Source: Antarcticibacterium flavum | GTDB taxonomy: Bacteria > Bacteroidota > Bacteroidia > Flavobacteriales > Flavobacteriaceae | Assembly (NCBI RefSeq): GCF_006159205.1 | Contig: NZ_CP040812.1 | Span: 3,410,001-3,474,000 of the forward strand | Direction: 5' to 3' | Length of the DNA: 64,000 nt | Part shown: piece by piece, positions 1 through 9,737 of the stretch | Layout of the letters: each line of letters starts with the position of its first letter | Position numbering within the stretch: the stretch's first letter is position 1 | Program-made: the position numbers and the translations under genes | The notes under the pieces: generated by a model | What the model was told of the DNA's origin: nothing | Database searches by the model: none | The model's input: only the letters and a program-made list of their open reading frames with translations

Positions 1-1
1 A

Positions 2-757
2 ATCTGGCCTTCAGATTTACCACAAATTATACCGGGGATTGACTTAAGAAGAAAGGAACAGTTAGAACTTCTAAGTGAATTAAGTAAATTCTATATTGAT
101 CTTCCTTTTCCCGAAAACAAGAATAAGGAGTTTCGTTACTTTTTGAATAATCCCTATTTTTCCTATGGTGACGGCCTTATCTTATATTTTATGATAAGGC
201 ATTATGAACCTAAAAAAATTATAGAAATTGGATCAGGTTTTTCTTCGGCCTTGATGTTAGACACGAATGAATGTTTTTTCGGCGGTGAAATAGAATTGAT
301 TTTTGTTGAGCCATATCCGGAGACACGACTGCTCCAACTAATGAATAAGAAGGAAGAAAAAGTTCAATTAATTGCAGAAGAAATTCAGGGAATTCCCCTG
401 CACATTTTTAAAACTTTCGAACCGGGGGATATTTTATTTGTGGATAGTTCCCATATTATCAAAACGGGTAGTGATGTCCAATTTATTCTGAATAAAATAC
501 TTCCCATTTTAAAGAAAGGAGTTTTAATTCACATTCACGATATCCATTTTCCTTTTGAATACCCTAAAGATTGGGTTCTCGATGGTTTCGGTTGGAACGA
601 AGTTTATTATATTCAGGCATTTCTAATGTACAACGAGGGATTTAAAATTATAATGTTTAATGACTACCTGAGTAAAGTAAACCCTGAAGCTTTAGTTTCT
701 ATGCCCCTTATGGCAAAGGCTACCGGAAGTAGTTTGTGGTTAGAAAAGACAATTTAG
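2..757 (+). CDS. Class I SAM-dependent methyltransferase-like protein (5' partial)
   Basis: The reading frame is open from the first bases of the window, so the true start lies upstream; a TTG at 143 is the first start-like codon inside but is probably internal. About 251 residues are visible. A glycine-rich SAM-binding motif I (IIEIGSGFSSA) is followed by an acidic strand end (FVEPYPE), a FVDSSH segment and an HDIHFPFEYP stretch, as in class I methyltransferase folds of glycan loci. It is the first gene of a same-strand series of glycosyltransferases, so a role in methylating a sugar or a glycan end is plausible. The substrate cannot be read from sequence. Confidence 0.7.
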   Translation: MWPSDLPQIIPGIDLRRKEQLELLSELSKFYIDLPFPENKNKEFRYFLNNPYFSYGDGLILYFMIRHYEPKKIIEIGSGFSSALMLDTNECFFGGEIELIFVEPYPETRLLQLMNKKEEKVQLIAEEIQGIPLHIFKTFEPGDILFVDSSHIIKTGSDVQFILNKILPILKKGVLIHIHDIHFPFEYPKDWVLDGFGWNEVYYIQAFLMYNEGFKIIMFNDYLSKVNPEALVSMPLMAKATGSSLWLEKTI

Positions 758-781
758 GTTGATAAAAAGAACATTTTTAAC

Positions 782-2032
782 TTGAAGAAAATACTAGTAG
801 TTGTAGAATCGATCAATGTTGAGGACAGTAGTGGTTCCAAGGCAAATGTGGCTATGATAAAAAATTTGCATAAAGCCGGTTTTGACCTGAAGGTTTACCA
901 CTATACCCGAAATGACCTTAAAATTAATGGAGTACCCTGTTATGCCATCCCCGAAAAGAGGCGGAGTAGTCTTTTTTTTCTCAGTCGAATTGAAAGATAT
1001 ATTCGTTATCTCTTTAAAATTCAACTAAACAAGCCACTGGAACACTTATTTGGGTTCTCTTTTACTTTATTCAATGACAGGAAAAGTATAATTTCAGCTC
1101 TAAAAAAAGATACAAATTTTAAGCCGGATCTGGTACTGACCTTAAGTAAAGGTGGAAGTTTCAGGCCTCATCACGCTCTTTTGAAAATGCCGGAATGGCA
1201 TAAGATATGGATGGCCTATATCCATGATCCTTATCCCATGCATCTCTATCCAAGACCCTTTGCCTGGGTGGAACCCGGATATTCCAAAAAATGGGAATTC
1301 ATGAATGATATTTCAGAAAAAGCAGCTTTTAATGCTTTTCCCAGTAAACTGCTTATGGAGTGGATGGGAAGTTATTTTCCAGGCTTTCTTCAAAAAGGAG
1401 TGGTGATACCACATCAAATAGATTCTGCCCCTTCAACCCCGGATGCTTTGCCTGAATTTTTCAATGTCAAAGGATTCAACCTTCTGCATGCCGGTACCTT
1501 ATTAGGCCCAAGAAAACCTGAATTTCTGATCCAAGCTTTTAAAAGCTTTTTAGAACTCCATCCTGAAGCTTCCATTGATGCGAAGCTAATTTTTATTGGA
1601 AATACGAATGAACACCAAAAACAACTACAGAAGTATGAAAAGCTTATTTCTAAAGCGAATTTTGTGGTCCAGTCATCATTAGATTCCAAAATAGTACTGG
1701 GAATGCAGGAGCAAGCCTCTGTAAATATTATACTGGAAGCCAAGTCTGAAATTAGCCCTTTTTTACCCGGTAAATTTCCCCATTGTGTTAAAGCAAATAA
1801 ACCAATTCTGCTCCTTGGCCCTCAACTGAGTGAAACAAGAAGATTGCTGGGAGAGGCTTACCCTTATTGGGCTGAAATAGATGAAACTGAGAAAATTAGT
1901 GAGATGATATCCGATCTTTACAAGGACTGGAAATTCAATGCAGGAAATCTTGAGCTAAACAGGCCCGATTTGGAACAATATCTTTCTGAAGGCCATTTGA
2001 AATTGGTAATTGATACATTAAAGATCAAGTAA
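782..2032 (+). CDS. Glycosyltransferase, GT-B fold
   Basis: A 416-residue cytoplasmic protein. The N-terminus (KKILVVVESINVEDSSGSKA) is the first beta-strand and glycine-rich loop of a GT-B glycosyltransferase. The C-terminal half has the nucleotide-sugar domain pattern (FNLLHAGTLLGPRKPEFLIQ, later LPGKFPHCVKANKPILLLGP). Start chosen at TTG 782 because the conserved strand begins at once and the next Met is about 25 codons on. The stop TAA shares a base with the ATG of the next gene, so the two are translationally coupled. The donor and acceptor sugars are unknown; the assignment is by fold and context. Confidence 0.75.
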   Translation: MKKILVVVESINVEDSSGSKANVAMIKNLHKAGFDLKVYHYTRNDLKINGVPCYAIPEKRRSSLFFLSRIERYIRYLFKIQLNKPLEHLFGFSFTLFNDRKSIISALKKDTNFKPDLVLTLSKGGSFRPHHALLKMPEWHKIWMAYIHDPYPMHLYPRPFAWVEPGYSKKWEFMNDISEKAAFNAFPSKLLMEWMGSYFPGFLQKGVVIPHQIDSAPSTPDALPEFFNVKGFNLLHAGTLLGPRKPEFLIQAFKSFLELHPEASIDAKLIFIGNTNEHQKQLQKYEKLISKANFVVQSSLDSKIVLGMQEQASVNIILEAKSEISPFLPGKFPHCVKANKPILLLGPQLSETRRLLGEAYPYWAEIDETEKISEMISDLYKDWKFNAGNLELNRPDLEQYLSEGHLKLVIDTLKIK

Positions 2033-3183
2033 TGAAGATCCTGATGGTTTCCATGTTTGCCAATCATTTTTTTAACTGGACCAATCAGTTGAAAAATTCG
2101 GGTCATGAGGTCTATTGGATAGATGTTTTTGATAACGGTTCTTCAGTGCAAAATATTGACTGGGTTCATCAAACGGTGGGCTGGAAGAGACGATTTAATT
2201 TTCCGGGAAGACAGACACTAAAAAGAAGTGTTCCTTTTCTGTACAAGATGATGGAGAATCTAAATGAAAGGGAGCTTGCAGATATTGTTGATAAGAAAAT
2301 ACGGGAAATTAAACCTGATGTGGTTCAAAGTTTTGTGCTTTTTTCTGCCTGCGCACCTATTTTAGAAGTGATGAGAAAATATCCAAATATAAAATGGATA
2401 TATTCGGCATGGGGAAATGATCTTTTCTATTTTCAAAATGAACCTGATTATTTAAAAGATATAAAAGCAGTTTTACCCCGAATTAACTACATGTTTGCTG
2501 ATTGCCATCGTGATTATGAAATTGCTAGAGAATACGGTTTTAAAGGAAAGTTTCTAGGAGTTTTTCCCGGTGGTGGTGGTTATAATTTTGATCTTGAGGA
2601 GGATATAATCCCTCTAAGAGATCGAAAAATTATTTTGATCAAAGGATATCAGAAGCTTTTTGGGGAATGCGTTAAAGTACTGCAGGCTTTGGAAGGAATT
2701 GAAAAAGAGCTGGCGGGTTTTCAGGTTATAGTTTTTGGTGCAGATGAAGTTGCAATGGATTATATAAATAAACATAATCTCGGTGAAAAGGAAAACTATA
2801 GTATTCAAAATAATATAGGTCGTGCAGAGCTGATGAAATTAATGGGGAAATCCCTTATTTACATTGGAAACAGTATTTCTGATGGGACACCTAACACCAT
2901 GCTCGAAGCCATGATAATGGGTGCCTTCCCAATTCAGTCCAATCCCGGGGGAGTAACAGAGGAATGGATCACACCGGGAGTAAATGGTTTACTAATTCAG
3001 GATCCACAGAATGTTAAGGAAATTCGGGAACTAATTTTGGAGGCTTTAAAGGATCTGGATTTGCTGGAAAAAGCGGTGCAATATAATTTTGAAAGAATAA
3101 AACCTCAATTGGATAGAGACACTGTTACCAGGAATGTTTTACGAAAATATGCTTCAATTGAAGCAGAACTCCTAAACCCATGA
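2032..3183 (+). CDS. Glycosyltransferase group 1 (GT4-like)
   Basis: A 383-residue GT-B enzyme. The N-terminal acceptor domain begins MKILMVSMFANHFFNW. The C-terminal donor domain carries the usual run SDGTPNTMLEAMIMGAFPI then SNPGGVTEEWITPGVNGLLI, the GT4 region in which a conserved Glu contacts the nucleotide-sugar ribose or phosphate. The ATG overlaps the preceding stop, and its own stop overlaps the next ATG (ATGA). It probably adds one sugar of the repeat unit on the cytoplasmic face; the specificity is not readable. Confidence 0.85.
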   Translation: MKILMVSMFANHFFNWTNQLKNSGHEVYWIDVFDNGSSVQNIDWVHQTVGWKRRFNFPGRQTLKRSVPFLYKMMENLNERELADIVDKKIREIKPDVVQSFVLFSACAPILEVMRKYPNIKWIYSAWGNDLFYFQNEPDYLKDIKAVLPRINYMFADCHRDYEIAREYGFKGKFLGVFPGGGGYNFDLEEDIIPLRDRKIILIKGYQKLFGECVKVLQALEGIEKELAGFQVIVFGADEVAMDYINKHNLGEKENYSIQNNIGRAELMKLMGKSLIYIGNSISDGTPNTMLEAMIMGAFPIQSNPGGVTEEWITPGVNGLLIQDPQNVKEIRELILEALKDLDLLEKAVQYNFERIKPQLDRDTVTRNVLRKYASIEAELLNP

Positions 3184-4268
3184 AAAGCAGTATAAGTATA
3201 ATCTACGCTTACCGAAATCGCGAAATACAGAGGATCAGGTTCAGTATGGAGTCACTAAAGCTGCAAAGTTCTCAAAATTTTGAAGTGATCTTTGTTGATT
3301 ACGGGAGTAATAGAGAAACAGCCATTGATCTTGAGAAACTTTTGAAGAGTTATAGTTTTGTAAAATATATTTATCTTCCTGTTGAAAATTTACTTTGGAA
3401 TAAAAGTAAGGCACTTAATTACGGTATCCTTCAGAGCAAAGGGGACTTCATATTTATAGCAGATGTAGATTTGATTTTTCATCCCGAGGCGACAGCTCTC
3501 CTGGATAGTCTTAAAAGGCCAGATGTTTTCCAACTCTTCAAAATGGGATATCTTGATAAAGAAGAATCACAAAAACTTAAATCTGAATATAATTTTAAAG
3601 ATCTCAAACCCTCCCGCATTGGAGATGTTAATGGAATGATACTCGCTCCTAAACATGCTTTTATCCAGATTAATGGCTTTGACGAGTTCTTCCATTTTTA
3701 CGGAGCTGAAGATGAAGACCTTTTCGCACGCCTTGAGAATGCAGGATATAAGAGAGATAAAAATGAAGATCTTTTCTTTTATCATAACTGGCACAGAAGT
3801 TTTTCAGGATCAGAGAATGAGCTTCTTACCACTAATCCCAGATTAAAGAATATAATGCGGATCAATCAACAACATTTTCATAGGAACAGGGACAGAAGGG
3901 TGACCAAGCCTTTAAGACAGGAAGGAATGGGGAAGATCAACAATTCCGAAAAGGCACAGCAGCTTGAGAAACCAAACTTCACTTTCTCAATTCCCAATAT
4001 TCTGGCGCAGGTAGAACACTTCCTGAGAGAAGAAATTCCTACTTACGCCGGAGAAATTATCCATGCCGAATTTTATGAAGATCCATATTTTTCTACTTTT
4101 AAGCATAAAACCAAAAACCTTCTGGGAAAACAAAGTCAGCCTTACTGTTCTCTCAAAGAGGTAAACGACAGGATACTTCAAGAGATTCTTTTTAACTATC
4201 GGGACTATAATTATTCCTTTCGAATCCAGGACGATTTGAAACGTATCATTTTTAAAATTCAGATGTAG
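3180..4268 (+). CDS. Family 2 glycosyltransferase with galactosyltransferase-type C-terminal motif
   Basis: A 362-residue GT-A fold enzyme. The N-terminal strand SISIIYAYRNR and the metal-binding DxD (IFIADVDLIF, about residue 95) are those of GT2. The later stretch INGFDEFFHFYGAEDEDLFA matches the galactosyltransferase C-terminal (GT27C-like) region with its catalytic-base ED pair. It begins in an ATGA overlap with the gene before. The last ~110 residues beyond the catalytic core are not recognised. Donor sugar unknown. Confidence 0.82.
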   Translation: MKSSISIIYAYRNREIQRIRFSMESLKLQSSQNFEVIFVDYGSNRETAIDLEKLLKSYSFVKYIYLPVENLLWNKSKALNYGILQSKGDFIFIADVDLIFHPEATALLDSLKRPDVFQLFKMGYLDKEESQKLKSEYNFKDLKPSRIGDVNGMILAPKHAFIQINGFDEFFHFYGAEDEDLFARLENAGYKRDKNEDLFFYHNWHRSFSGSENELLTTNPRLKNIMRINQQHFHRNRDRRVTKPLRQEGMGKINNSEKAQQLEKPNFTFSIPNILAQVEHFLREEIPTYAGEIIHAEFYEDPYFSTFKHKTKNLLGKQSQPYCSLKEVNDRILQEILFNYRDYNYSFRIQDDLKRIIFKIQM

Positions 4269-4269
4269 A

Positions 4270-4905
4270 TTGAAAATCAAAATTATAGATACTGTCCTGA
4301 ATGTTACCCGCAATTTTGTTAGGGATTTGATCCGGAGTCATAGGGCCCGAGTCCAGGCAGGAGAAACCAGGAAACTTCGAATAAATAAATCCACAGATTA
4401 CAGGCGCTGGGAAAGAACTACAGAATTGTTTCCCGATTGGGATGAGCGCACAACGATTCTGGCAGGTTATATTGAACCCGGATCCAGAATTATAGAGTTT
4501 GGAGCCGGTAATATGGCCTTAAAAAATAGTCTTCCATCCGGCTGTTCTTATACTCCATCAGATATTTATAAAAGATCGGACGATGTAATAGTATGTGACC
4601 TTAACCAGCCTGTTTTGATCGATCTTTCGCTGTATGATACCGCAGTTTTTAGTGGGGTTCTTGAATATGTTTATGATATAGATAAAGTTTTTAATCAATT
4701 AAAGCCTTTTGTGAAAAATGTAGTGTTGTCCTATTCCTGCAGGGATTTGTCTGATGCGAACCGATTGGAAAGAGGCTGGTTAAGTGATTATTCCCAAACT
4801 GAACTGGAAAGTATTTTTAGAAAATATAATTATGAAATAATTGGCACGGGGCAATGGAGAAAACAATTGTTATATTCCCTGAAGCAGAAAAAAAGCCCCC
4901 AATGA
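4270..4905 (+). CDS. Class I SAM-dependent methyltransferase
   Basis: A 211-residue protein with motif I (RIIEFGAGNMAL, about residue 74) and a following acidic turn (VIVCDLNQPV), then AVFSGVLEYVYDIDKVF in the position of the methyltransferase type-11 motif II/III. It starts at TTG 4270, one base after the previous stop; there is no better ATG before residue ~82. Its stop overlaps the ATG at 4902. The N-terminus is basic (RSHRARVQAGETRK). Together with the other methyltransferases here it suggests O-methylated sugars or methyl capping, which is inference. Confidence 0.72.
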   Translation: MKIKIIDTVLNVTRNFVRDLIRSHRARVQAGETRKLRINKSTDYRRWERTTELFPDWDERTTILAGYIEPGSRIIEFGAGNMALKNSLPSGCSYTPSDIYKRSDDVIVCDLNQPVLIDLSLYDTAVFSGVLEYVYDIDKVFNQLKPFVKNVVLSYSCRDLSDANRLERGWLSDYSQTELESIFRKYNYEIIGTGQWRKQLLYSLKQKKSPQ

Positions 4906-5879
4906 GAACCGGTTCCAATCCTCAAAAAACGCAGAAGAAGATTGCTTTGAAAACCAATCACAGAGTAGTGGTTGTGGTATTCATTCCGGCGCTCACCGGT
5001 TATTACCAGAATTCTCTGGAGGTATTTGAGCTTTGCATAAAATCACTTATTCTTGCTAATAATGGGCACTATTCTATTACTTTGGTCAATAATGGTTCTT
5101 GTAGTGAGGTCGAAGACCTGATAGAAAGCTATTCTTCAGAAGAAATAGATTGTATAATTCATCACAGGCAAAATATCGGGAAAATTGATGCATTAGTGGG
5201 TGCTGCAAGAGGGGCACGGGAAGAATTGATCACTTTAAGTGATGCAGATATTCTTTATAAACCAAACTGGGATTCGGCAATCTACGAAATTTTTAATGCG
5301 TTTAAAAAAGCCGGTTCCGTCTCTCCCATTTCATTCAGGCATGGATTGTTCTATGGCACAAGCTCAGTTTTTAAGCAAATTCTATTTGGCCGGATAAAAT
5401 TTTCTTACCTGCCGGTTCCTGAGAATTTTGACGACCAGAACAAATATCTCTCAAGCATTAACTGGAACAATGAAAAAAATGATCAGGTTAAGTGGCCCAT
5501 TGTTTCCAGGAATGGCGTCCGGGCAATAGTCGGCAGTGGACATCAGGTAATCACAATTAAGAGAGAAGTTCTTTTTTCTACTGTACCCAAAATTCCATCC
5601 CTGACTCTTGTAGGCGGGGATTCTGAGAACAAATATATAGATGAGCCCATAGATAAAGCCGGATTGATGAGGTTGAGTACCTATCAAAATTTTGCGTATC
5701 ACATGGGAAACCAGGTGGAAGACTGGATGCATAACATCCCATCAGGTCAAAAGTTAAATATCCAAAGTCAAGATATTTCTCCTTCAGAAAAGAAAAAAAG
5801 AAAAACCCCTTCACATAAAGTCTATATTTTGAAAAAGCATTTATTAAAGACATTGTTTAAACTTCGGTATCCGGGATGA
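4902..5879 (+). CDS. Family 2 glycosyltransferase
   Basis: About 325 residues. The start is taken as ATG 4902, which overlaps the upstream stop (ATGA); an earlier in-frame ATG at 4854 would overlap the methyltransferase gene by 52 bp and adds no conserved residues. GT-A features: VVVVFIPALTGYYQNSLEVF, a nucleotide-binding VNNGS segment, and the DxD equivalent TLSDADILYK. The C-terminal end is basic. It sits between a methyltransferase and a GT4 enzyme in the same operon. Specificity unknown. Confidence 0.78.
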   Translation: MRTGSNPQKTQKKIALKTNHRVVVVVFIPALTGYYQNSLEVFELCIKSLILANNGHYSITLVNNGSCSEVEDLIESYSSEEIDCIIHHRQNIGKIDALVGAARGAREELITLSDADILYKPNWDSAIYEIFNAFKKAGSVSPISFRHGLFYGTSSVFKQILFGRIKFSYLPVPENFDDQNKYLSSINWNNEKNDQVKWPIVSRNGVRAIVGSGHQVITIKREVLFSTVPKIPSLTLVGGDSENKYIDEPIDKAGLMRLSTYQNFAYHMGNQVEDWMHNIPSGQKLNIQSQDISPSEKKKRKTPSHKVYILKKHLLKTLFKLRYPG

Positions 5880-7063
5880 AAACAAAAGTTTTAATAATAG
5901 GCCCTATTGAGGATCATGGAGGTAGGGAGCTTGAAGCGGGTTTTATTGTATCTGTATTAAAAGATGATTTTGATGTAAGTGTGCTATCTACCGGAAATAT
6001 GTCCCCTAAATCTCAGTTTTATGAGATTAGTGATGGGATTAGAATGAAATCTTTGAAGCAAAGGTTGTTTAAAAAGTACAAGTTATTGAGACCGGCTACG
6101 ATTCTAAGTTATTTAAGGAACAGGAGAAAAGAGCCATTATATTTTTACGTGAATAATAAATTTAATTTAAGACTCATTAAATCCCGTGAGAAGAATATTT
6201 TAAAAGAAACCATTGAAAAGAATGATCTGATCTTCGTAATCGCCCATCTTCAAACTTTGCGCACGAAAGAGATAATTGAACTTTCAGAGAAGCTTGGAAA
6301 GCCTTTAATATTTAGAACTACAGGGAAAATTTTAAAACAGAAATTTCCGTCATATCTTCAGAAAGTCACGCATTTCATACATCATTCTTATCACAATGCC
6401 CGGAGTTTACATGAAAAAATAAATGAGCCTAAATATCACATTATCGACCAGACATCTTTTTTGGAAAATGAACTCCTTAAGATACCTCTGGCTAGCAAAA
6501 GGGTAACCAATTTTGGGGTGATTGGAAGATTAAGCCCGGAAAAAAACCTGGAAAATCTGATACTCTATTTTAAAGAAAGTAGCGACCTTAGCGATACCTT
6601 GTTTTTGATTGGAGAGGGAGAGTTACGCTTGAAGCTTGAAAACATTTGTGCGGGAATTCCGAACGTTAGGATATTAGGATCAATCGCTTCAACAGAAATC
6701 CCGGAAATTTTTAGAGAAATTGATTGTTTAATCCTGGCATCTTACTCAGAGGCAGGGCCACTTGTGGGAGTCGAGGCAATGGCTTCAGGACGCCTGCTAT
6801 TAAGTACCAGAGTTGGAGCTATGGAAGAAAGGCTTCGCGGTACAGGAAATGACTTTTGGTTTGAAGCAGACAGCAAGGCATCATTTGTAAAACAGTTTAA
6901 ACGAATAAAGGAATTAAATTCTGAGGAAATATCTGAAATTGCAGCGAATAACAGGAATGTTTACCTTAAAAAATATTCTCACAAAGAAATCGCAGAGTCT
7001 TATAAAAATGCAGTCAATTTTGCACTCAATGATAACAAAAGCCGAAATAACTCATATTCATAA
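5876..7063 (+). CDS. Glycosyltransferase group 1 (GT4)
   Basis: A 395-residue GT-B protein. The C-terminal Rossmann domain starts at FGVIGRLSPEKNLENLI, followed by LIGEGELRLKLE and the EX7E-like region SYSEAGPLVGVEAMASGRLL typical of GT4 retaining enzymes. ATGA overlap with the gene before. About 100 bp of AT-rich DNA separate it from the next methyltransferase gene, so the operon may pause or restart here. Confidence 0.85.
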   Translation: MKTKVLIIGPIEDHGGRELEAGFIVSVLKDDFDVSVLSTGNMSPKSQFYEISDGIRMKSLKQRLFKKYKLLRPATILSYLRNRRKEPLYFYVNNKFNLRLIKSREKNILKETIEKNDLIFVIAHLQTLRTKEIIELSEKLGKPLIFRTTGKILKQKFPSYLQKVTHFIHHSYHNARSLHEKINEPKYHIIDQTSFLENELLKIPLASKRVTNFGVIGRLSPEKNLENLILYFKESSDLSDTLFLIGEGELRLKLENICAGIPNVRILGSIASTEIPEIFREIDCLILASYSEAGPLVGVEAMASGRLLLSTRVGAMEERLRGTGNDFWFEADSKASFVKQFKRIKELNSEEISEIAANNRNVYLKKYSHKEIAESYKNAVNFALNDNKSRNNSYS

Positions 7064-7165
7064 ATTTTTTATACAGATTCTGAGGTGATTGTAAAAAAAT
7101 CCAAGTGCAGATGACAAATTGGGTACATGATTTTCCGATAGGAGAAATTACTTCTATAAGATAGA

Positions 7166-7834
7166 ATGGAGCATAAAATTAAAATGTTACAGGTATATGA
7201 AAGATTCTGTTCGGCAGAAGGCAATCAGCATATTGCCAGTGAATATGCAATTTTAAAGTTACAGCACGTCATCAGGAAGTTTGACATAAAAAATGTGTTG
7301 GAAGTGGGGCTGGGAATTGGGAGTATAGCCGGAACACTTATACGAGTGAATGAGAACCTAAATTATACAGGAACTGAAATCAACCCTTTTTGTTTAAAAT
7401 CTCTTAGCACAAATATAGGGAGTAATTATGAACGGCTCAGGATACATCCCGATTTGAGAACTGTGCCGGCTAATAAAAATTTCGATCTTGCAATCGTTGA
7501 TGGAAATGACGTAAACCTAAAATCCCTAAAGAAAATGTTGTCCAAGAGAGGTATGATTGTTCTGGAAGGTGATCGGTTGAATCAGCAAAAAGAATTACAG
7601 GATTTATTTCCCCGCCACAAAATAGTACATTCCATAAGTCTCAGGAAAAACAAAAGCTATAGTCCCTTTCCTGAAGAAGAGTGGCAGGGAGGTTTGAAGA
7701 TCATTTTTATTAATCCCTCCCGCAGTCAAAATGCCTGGTGGTTGAAAGAAAAGATCCTGACAATGCTTAAATATCAATTTCCCGGAAGGCATTTTGGTGT
7801 AGAGGATTTAAAAGTAAAAAAACCAAAAAATTAA
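7166..7834 (+). CDS. Class I SAM-dependent methyltransferase
   Basis: A 222-residue protein. Motif I is NVLEVGLGIGSIAGT (about residues 39-53); a following ENLNYTGTEINP supplies the acidic residue that binds the SAM ribose, and FDLAIVDGND is the motif II strand. The C-terminus is lysine-rich. Its own ATG lies 102 bp after the previous gene. The pattern is closer to FkbM/type-24-like methyltransferases than to small-molecule enzymes, but this cannot be settled by eye. Substrate unknown. Confidence 0.72.
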   Translation: MEHKIKMLQVYERFCSAEGNQHIASEYAILKLQHVIRKFDIKNVLEVGLGIGSIAGTLIRVNENLNYTGTEINPFCLKSLSTNIGSNYERLRIHPDLRTVPANKNFDLAIVDGNDVNLKSLKKMLSKRGMIVLEGDRLNQQKELQDLFPRHKIVHSISLRKNKSYSPFPEEEWQGGLKIIFINPSRSQNAWWLKEKILTMLKYQFPGRHFGVEDLKVKKPKN

Positions 7835-8156
7835 TATTGATGATTACATTAGCTGAATTAGGGCTGGAATTTTGGCATTGCATTATCTAATTTGGCAGTG
7901 GATCTTCTTTGAAATGTTAATGAAAGCGTTATAAGATCGGTTCTCGAGAGAAAATGCAGAAGACCGCTCTTACTAGAAAGACTTTGATACTTTTTTAAGG
8001 ACTGAGTGATATTACGGGTGAAATAAATTATTTCCAAACCTGATCCTTTTTTAAATATTTAAAAAATACTTTTTCAAGTATTTTAAAGATGGTGAAGTTA
8101 GGTGGTTGGAATTGAATTTATTTACATTTGTTTAAACCTCAACACCGAATAATTCA
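7835..8156. other. AT-rich intergenic region inside the glycan locus
   Basis: This is the largest gap inside the glycan cluster. It holds no open frame of note. An AT-only inverted repeat (stem 8063-8071 with 8076-8084, 4-base loop) lies in the middle, and a TAnnTTTG box (8123-8130) lies just before the next ATG. The likely meaning is the end of one transcription unit and the start of another. Confidence 0.5.
8123..8130 (+). promoter_or_regulatory. Candidate Bacteroidota -7 box (TACATTTG)
   Basis: Matches the Bacteroidota -7 consensus TAnnTTTG exactly and lies 27 bp before the ATG of the next gene. No convincing -33 TTG at the usual spacing is seen, so this is a candidate only. Confidence 0.4.
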
Positions 8157-9737
8157 ATGATTCTCATAATCCATCATAAGGCTGAAAAGCTTCTCAGCAT
8201 CAGATATGAGGATAAGACGATTCAAATGTCAGAAGTTGATCTTTGCTCCGGTTTCTGGGAAATGGCAGAAAAATATCCCAATGAGATCATCGCCTGGTGT
8301 GAAGAAGATTTTGAGAACGATATAAAATCAATTGCGTGGAAAGACGTCTTCCACCACGATCTTATTATGGCTTCCTATGCGATCAAGTCAGCTTATATAC
8401 CTGACACCATTGGATATATCGATCAACTTCCTTTTGTAAATTTTAACAGAGAAGTGCCGTATCCCACCTGGAGGATGAGCACAGATATTGGGGGGATTAA
8501 AGGGAGAGTATTACTCGAGTTTCAAAAATTTTTTGCACACATAAAAGATTTCGGGCTGCTATTGACCTCAATTGCCAAATTGGGCCAACAAAATGGTTTG
8601 TTCTGTTATAGTAGTCCCCATTTAATAAAAGATAAGGAAATTGCCTTACTTGAACCAATTTTTAATACAGCATCAAAAAAAGAATTGTTTGCTTTTGTAT
8701 ATGCACATTACAAGATGATAAGACTCTGGTTGCTCTTTTTGTGTTTTATGAGATATGAAAAGTCATTTCCGCTGCAGGCTTTTTTGTATGTGCTTTTTCA
8801 AAGAAAATATTTTAAGAAGAATGTGGATCTTTCAGGTATTTCCATGAATTCAAGAAAATTAGGGTTAAACCATGATAACATTGATGTTATAATTCCTACC
8901 CTGGGACGTAAAAGTTACCTTTTGCAAGTGTTAGAGGACTTTAAAAAACAAACCCAGGTCCCTCAGAAAGTAATTGTTGTAGAACAGAATCCAGAACTGG
9001 ATTCCCAAACTGAACTACCTGAGCTTAAAACTAAAACTTGGCCTTTTGAGATCGTTCATCTTTTCACCCATCAAACAGGAGCCTGCAATGCCAGGAATTT
9101 GGCCCTTAAAGAAGTAACTGCAGATTGGGTTTTCTTTGCAGATGATGATATAAGATTGTCCTCGGAACTTCTAAAACAGAGTATTTTAGAATTAAACCGT
9201 TTGGAAACAGATTGCCTTAATATTAATTGTAAGCAAAAGGATGAGGAGAGAGTTTTCCATAAAATCAAGCAGTGGGGAAGTTTTGGTGCAGGTACCTGTA
9301 TAGTGAATAAGTCTTTTTGCACAAAGCTCAATTTTGATGATGTTTTTGAATATGGCTTTGGCGAAGACCAGGATTATGGTATGCAATTGAGAAATATTGG
9401 TTGTGACATTATATATCATCCCCATTTAGAAATCCTGCATCTGAAAGCACCTCGCGGTGGTTTTCGCACTGTTGTCGCCACTCCCTGGGAAAAGGATAAG
9501 CCTAAACCTTCGCCAACATTGATGGTACTTGCAAAAAAATATTATTCACTACCTCAAATAAGAGGATATAAGACTGAATTGTTCTTGCGATATTATTGGA
9601 AACAAGAAATAATAAACCCTATAAAATATTTTAAAATGATGAGCCAGCGGTGGAAAATCAGTGAAGAATGGGCTGAAAAATTAATGGCCGACAAGGAATC
9701 GAAATCACTTAAGACTGAATTAAGTAATGAATTTTAG
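8157..9737 (+). CDS. Two-domain protein: unknown N-terminal domain + family 2 glycosyltransferase
   Basis: 526 residues. The C-terminal ~280 residues are a clear GT2 domain: IDVIIPTLGRKSYLLQVLED, the DxD in VFFADDDIRL, and FGEDQDYGMQLRNIGCDII, where the ED pair is the usual base region. The first ~235 residues (MILIIHHKAEKLLSIRYEDK onward, with a hydrophobic stretch LWLLFLCFMRY) are not a domain I recognise; they include a DLCSGFWEMAEKYPNEIIAW segment that looks like a degenerate sugar-nucleotide domain. It follows a candidate promoter and overlaps the next gene by 11 bp. Confidence 0.78.
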   Translation: MILIIHHKAEKLLSIRYEDKTIQMSEVDLCSGFWEMAEKYPNEIIAWCEEDFENDIKSIAWKDVFHHDLIMASYAIKSAYIPDTIGYIDQLPFVNFNREVPYPTWRMSTDIGGIKGRVLLEFQKFFAHIKDFGLLLTSIAKLGQQNGLFCYSSPHLIKDKEIALLEPIFNTASKKELFAFVYAHYKMIRLWLLFLCFMRYEKSFPLQAFLYVLFQRKYFKKNVDLSGISMNSRKLGLNHDNIDVIIPTLGRKSYLLQVLEDFKKQTQVPQKVIVVEQNPELDSQTELPELKTKTWPFEIVHLFTHQTGACNARNLALKEVTADWVFFADDDIRLSSELLKQSILELNRLETDCLNINCKQKDEERVFHKIKQWGSFGAGTCIVNKSFCTKLNFDDVFEYGFGEDQDYGMQLRNIGCDIIYHPHLEILHLKAPRGGFRTVVATPWEKDKPKPSPTLMVLAKKYYSLPQIRGYKTELFLRYYWKQEIINPIKYFKMMSQRWKISEEWAEKLMADKESKSLKTELSNEF

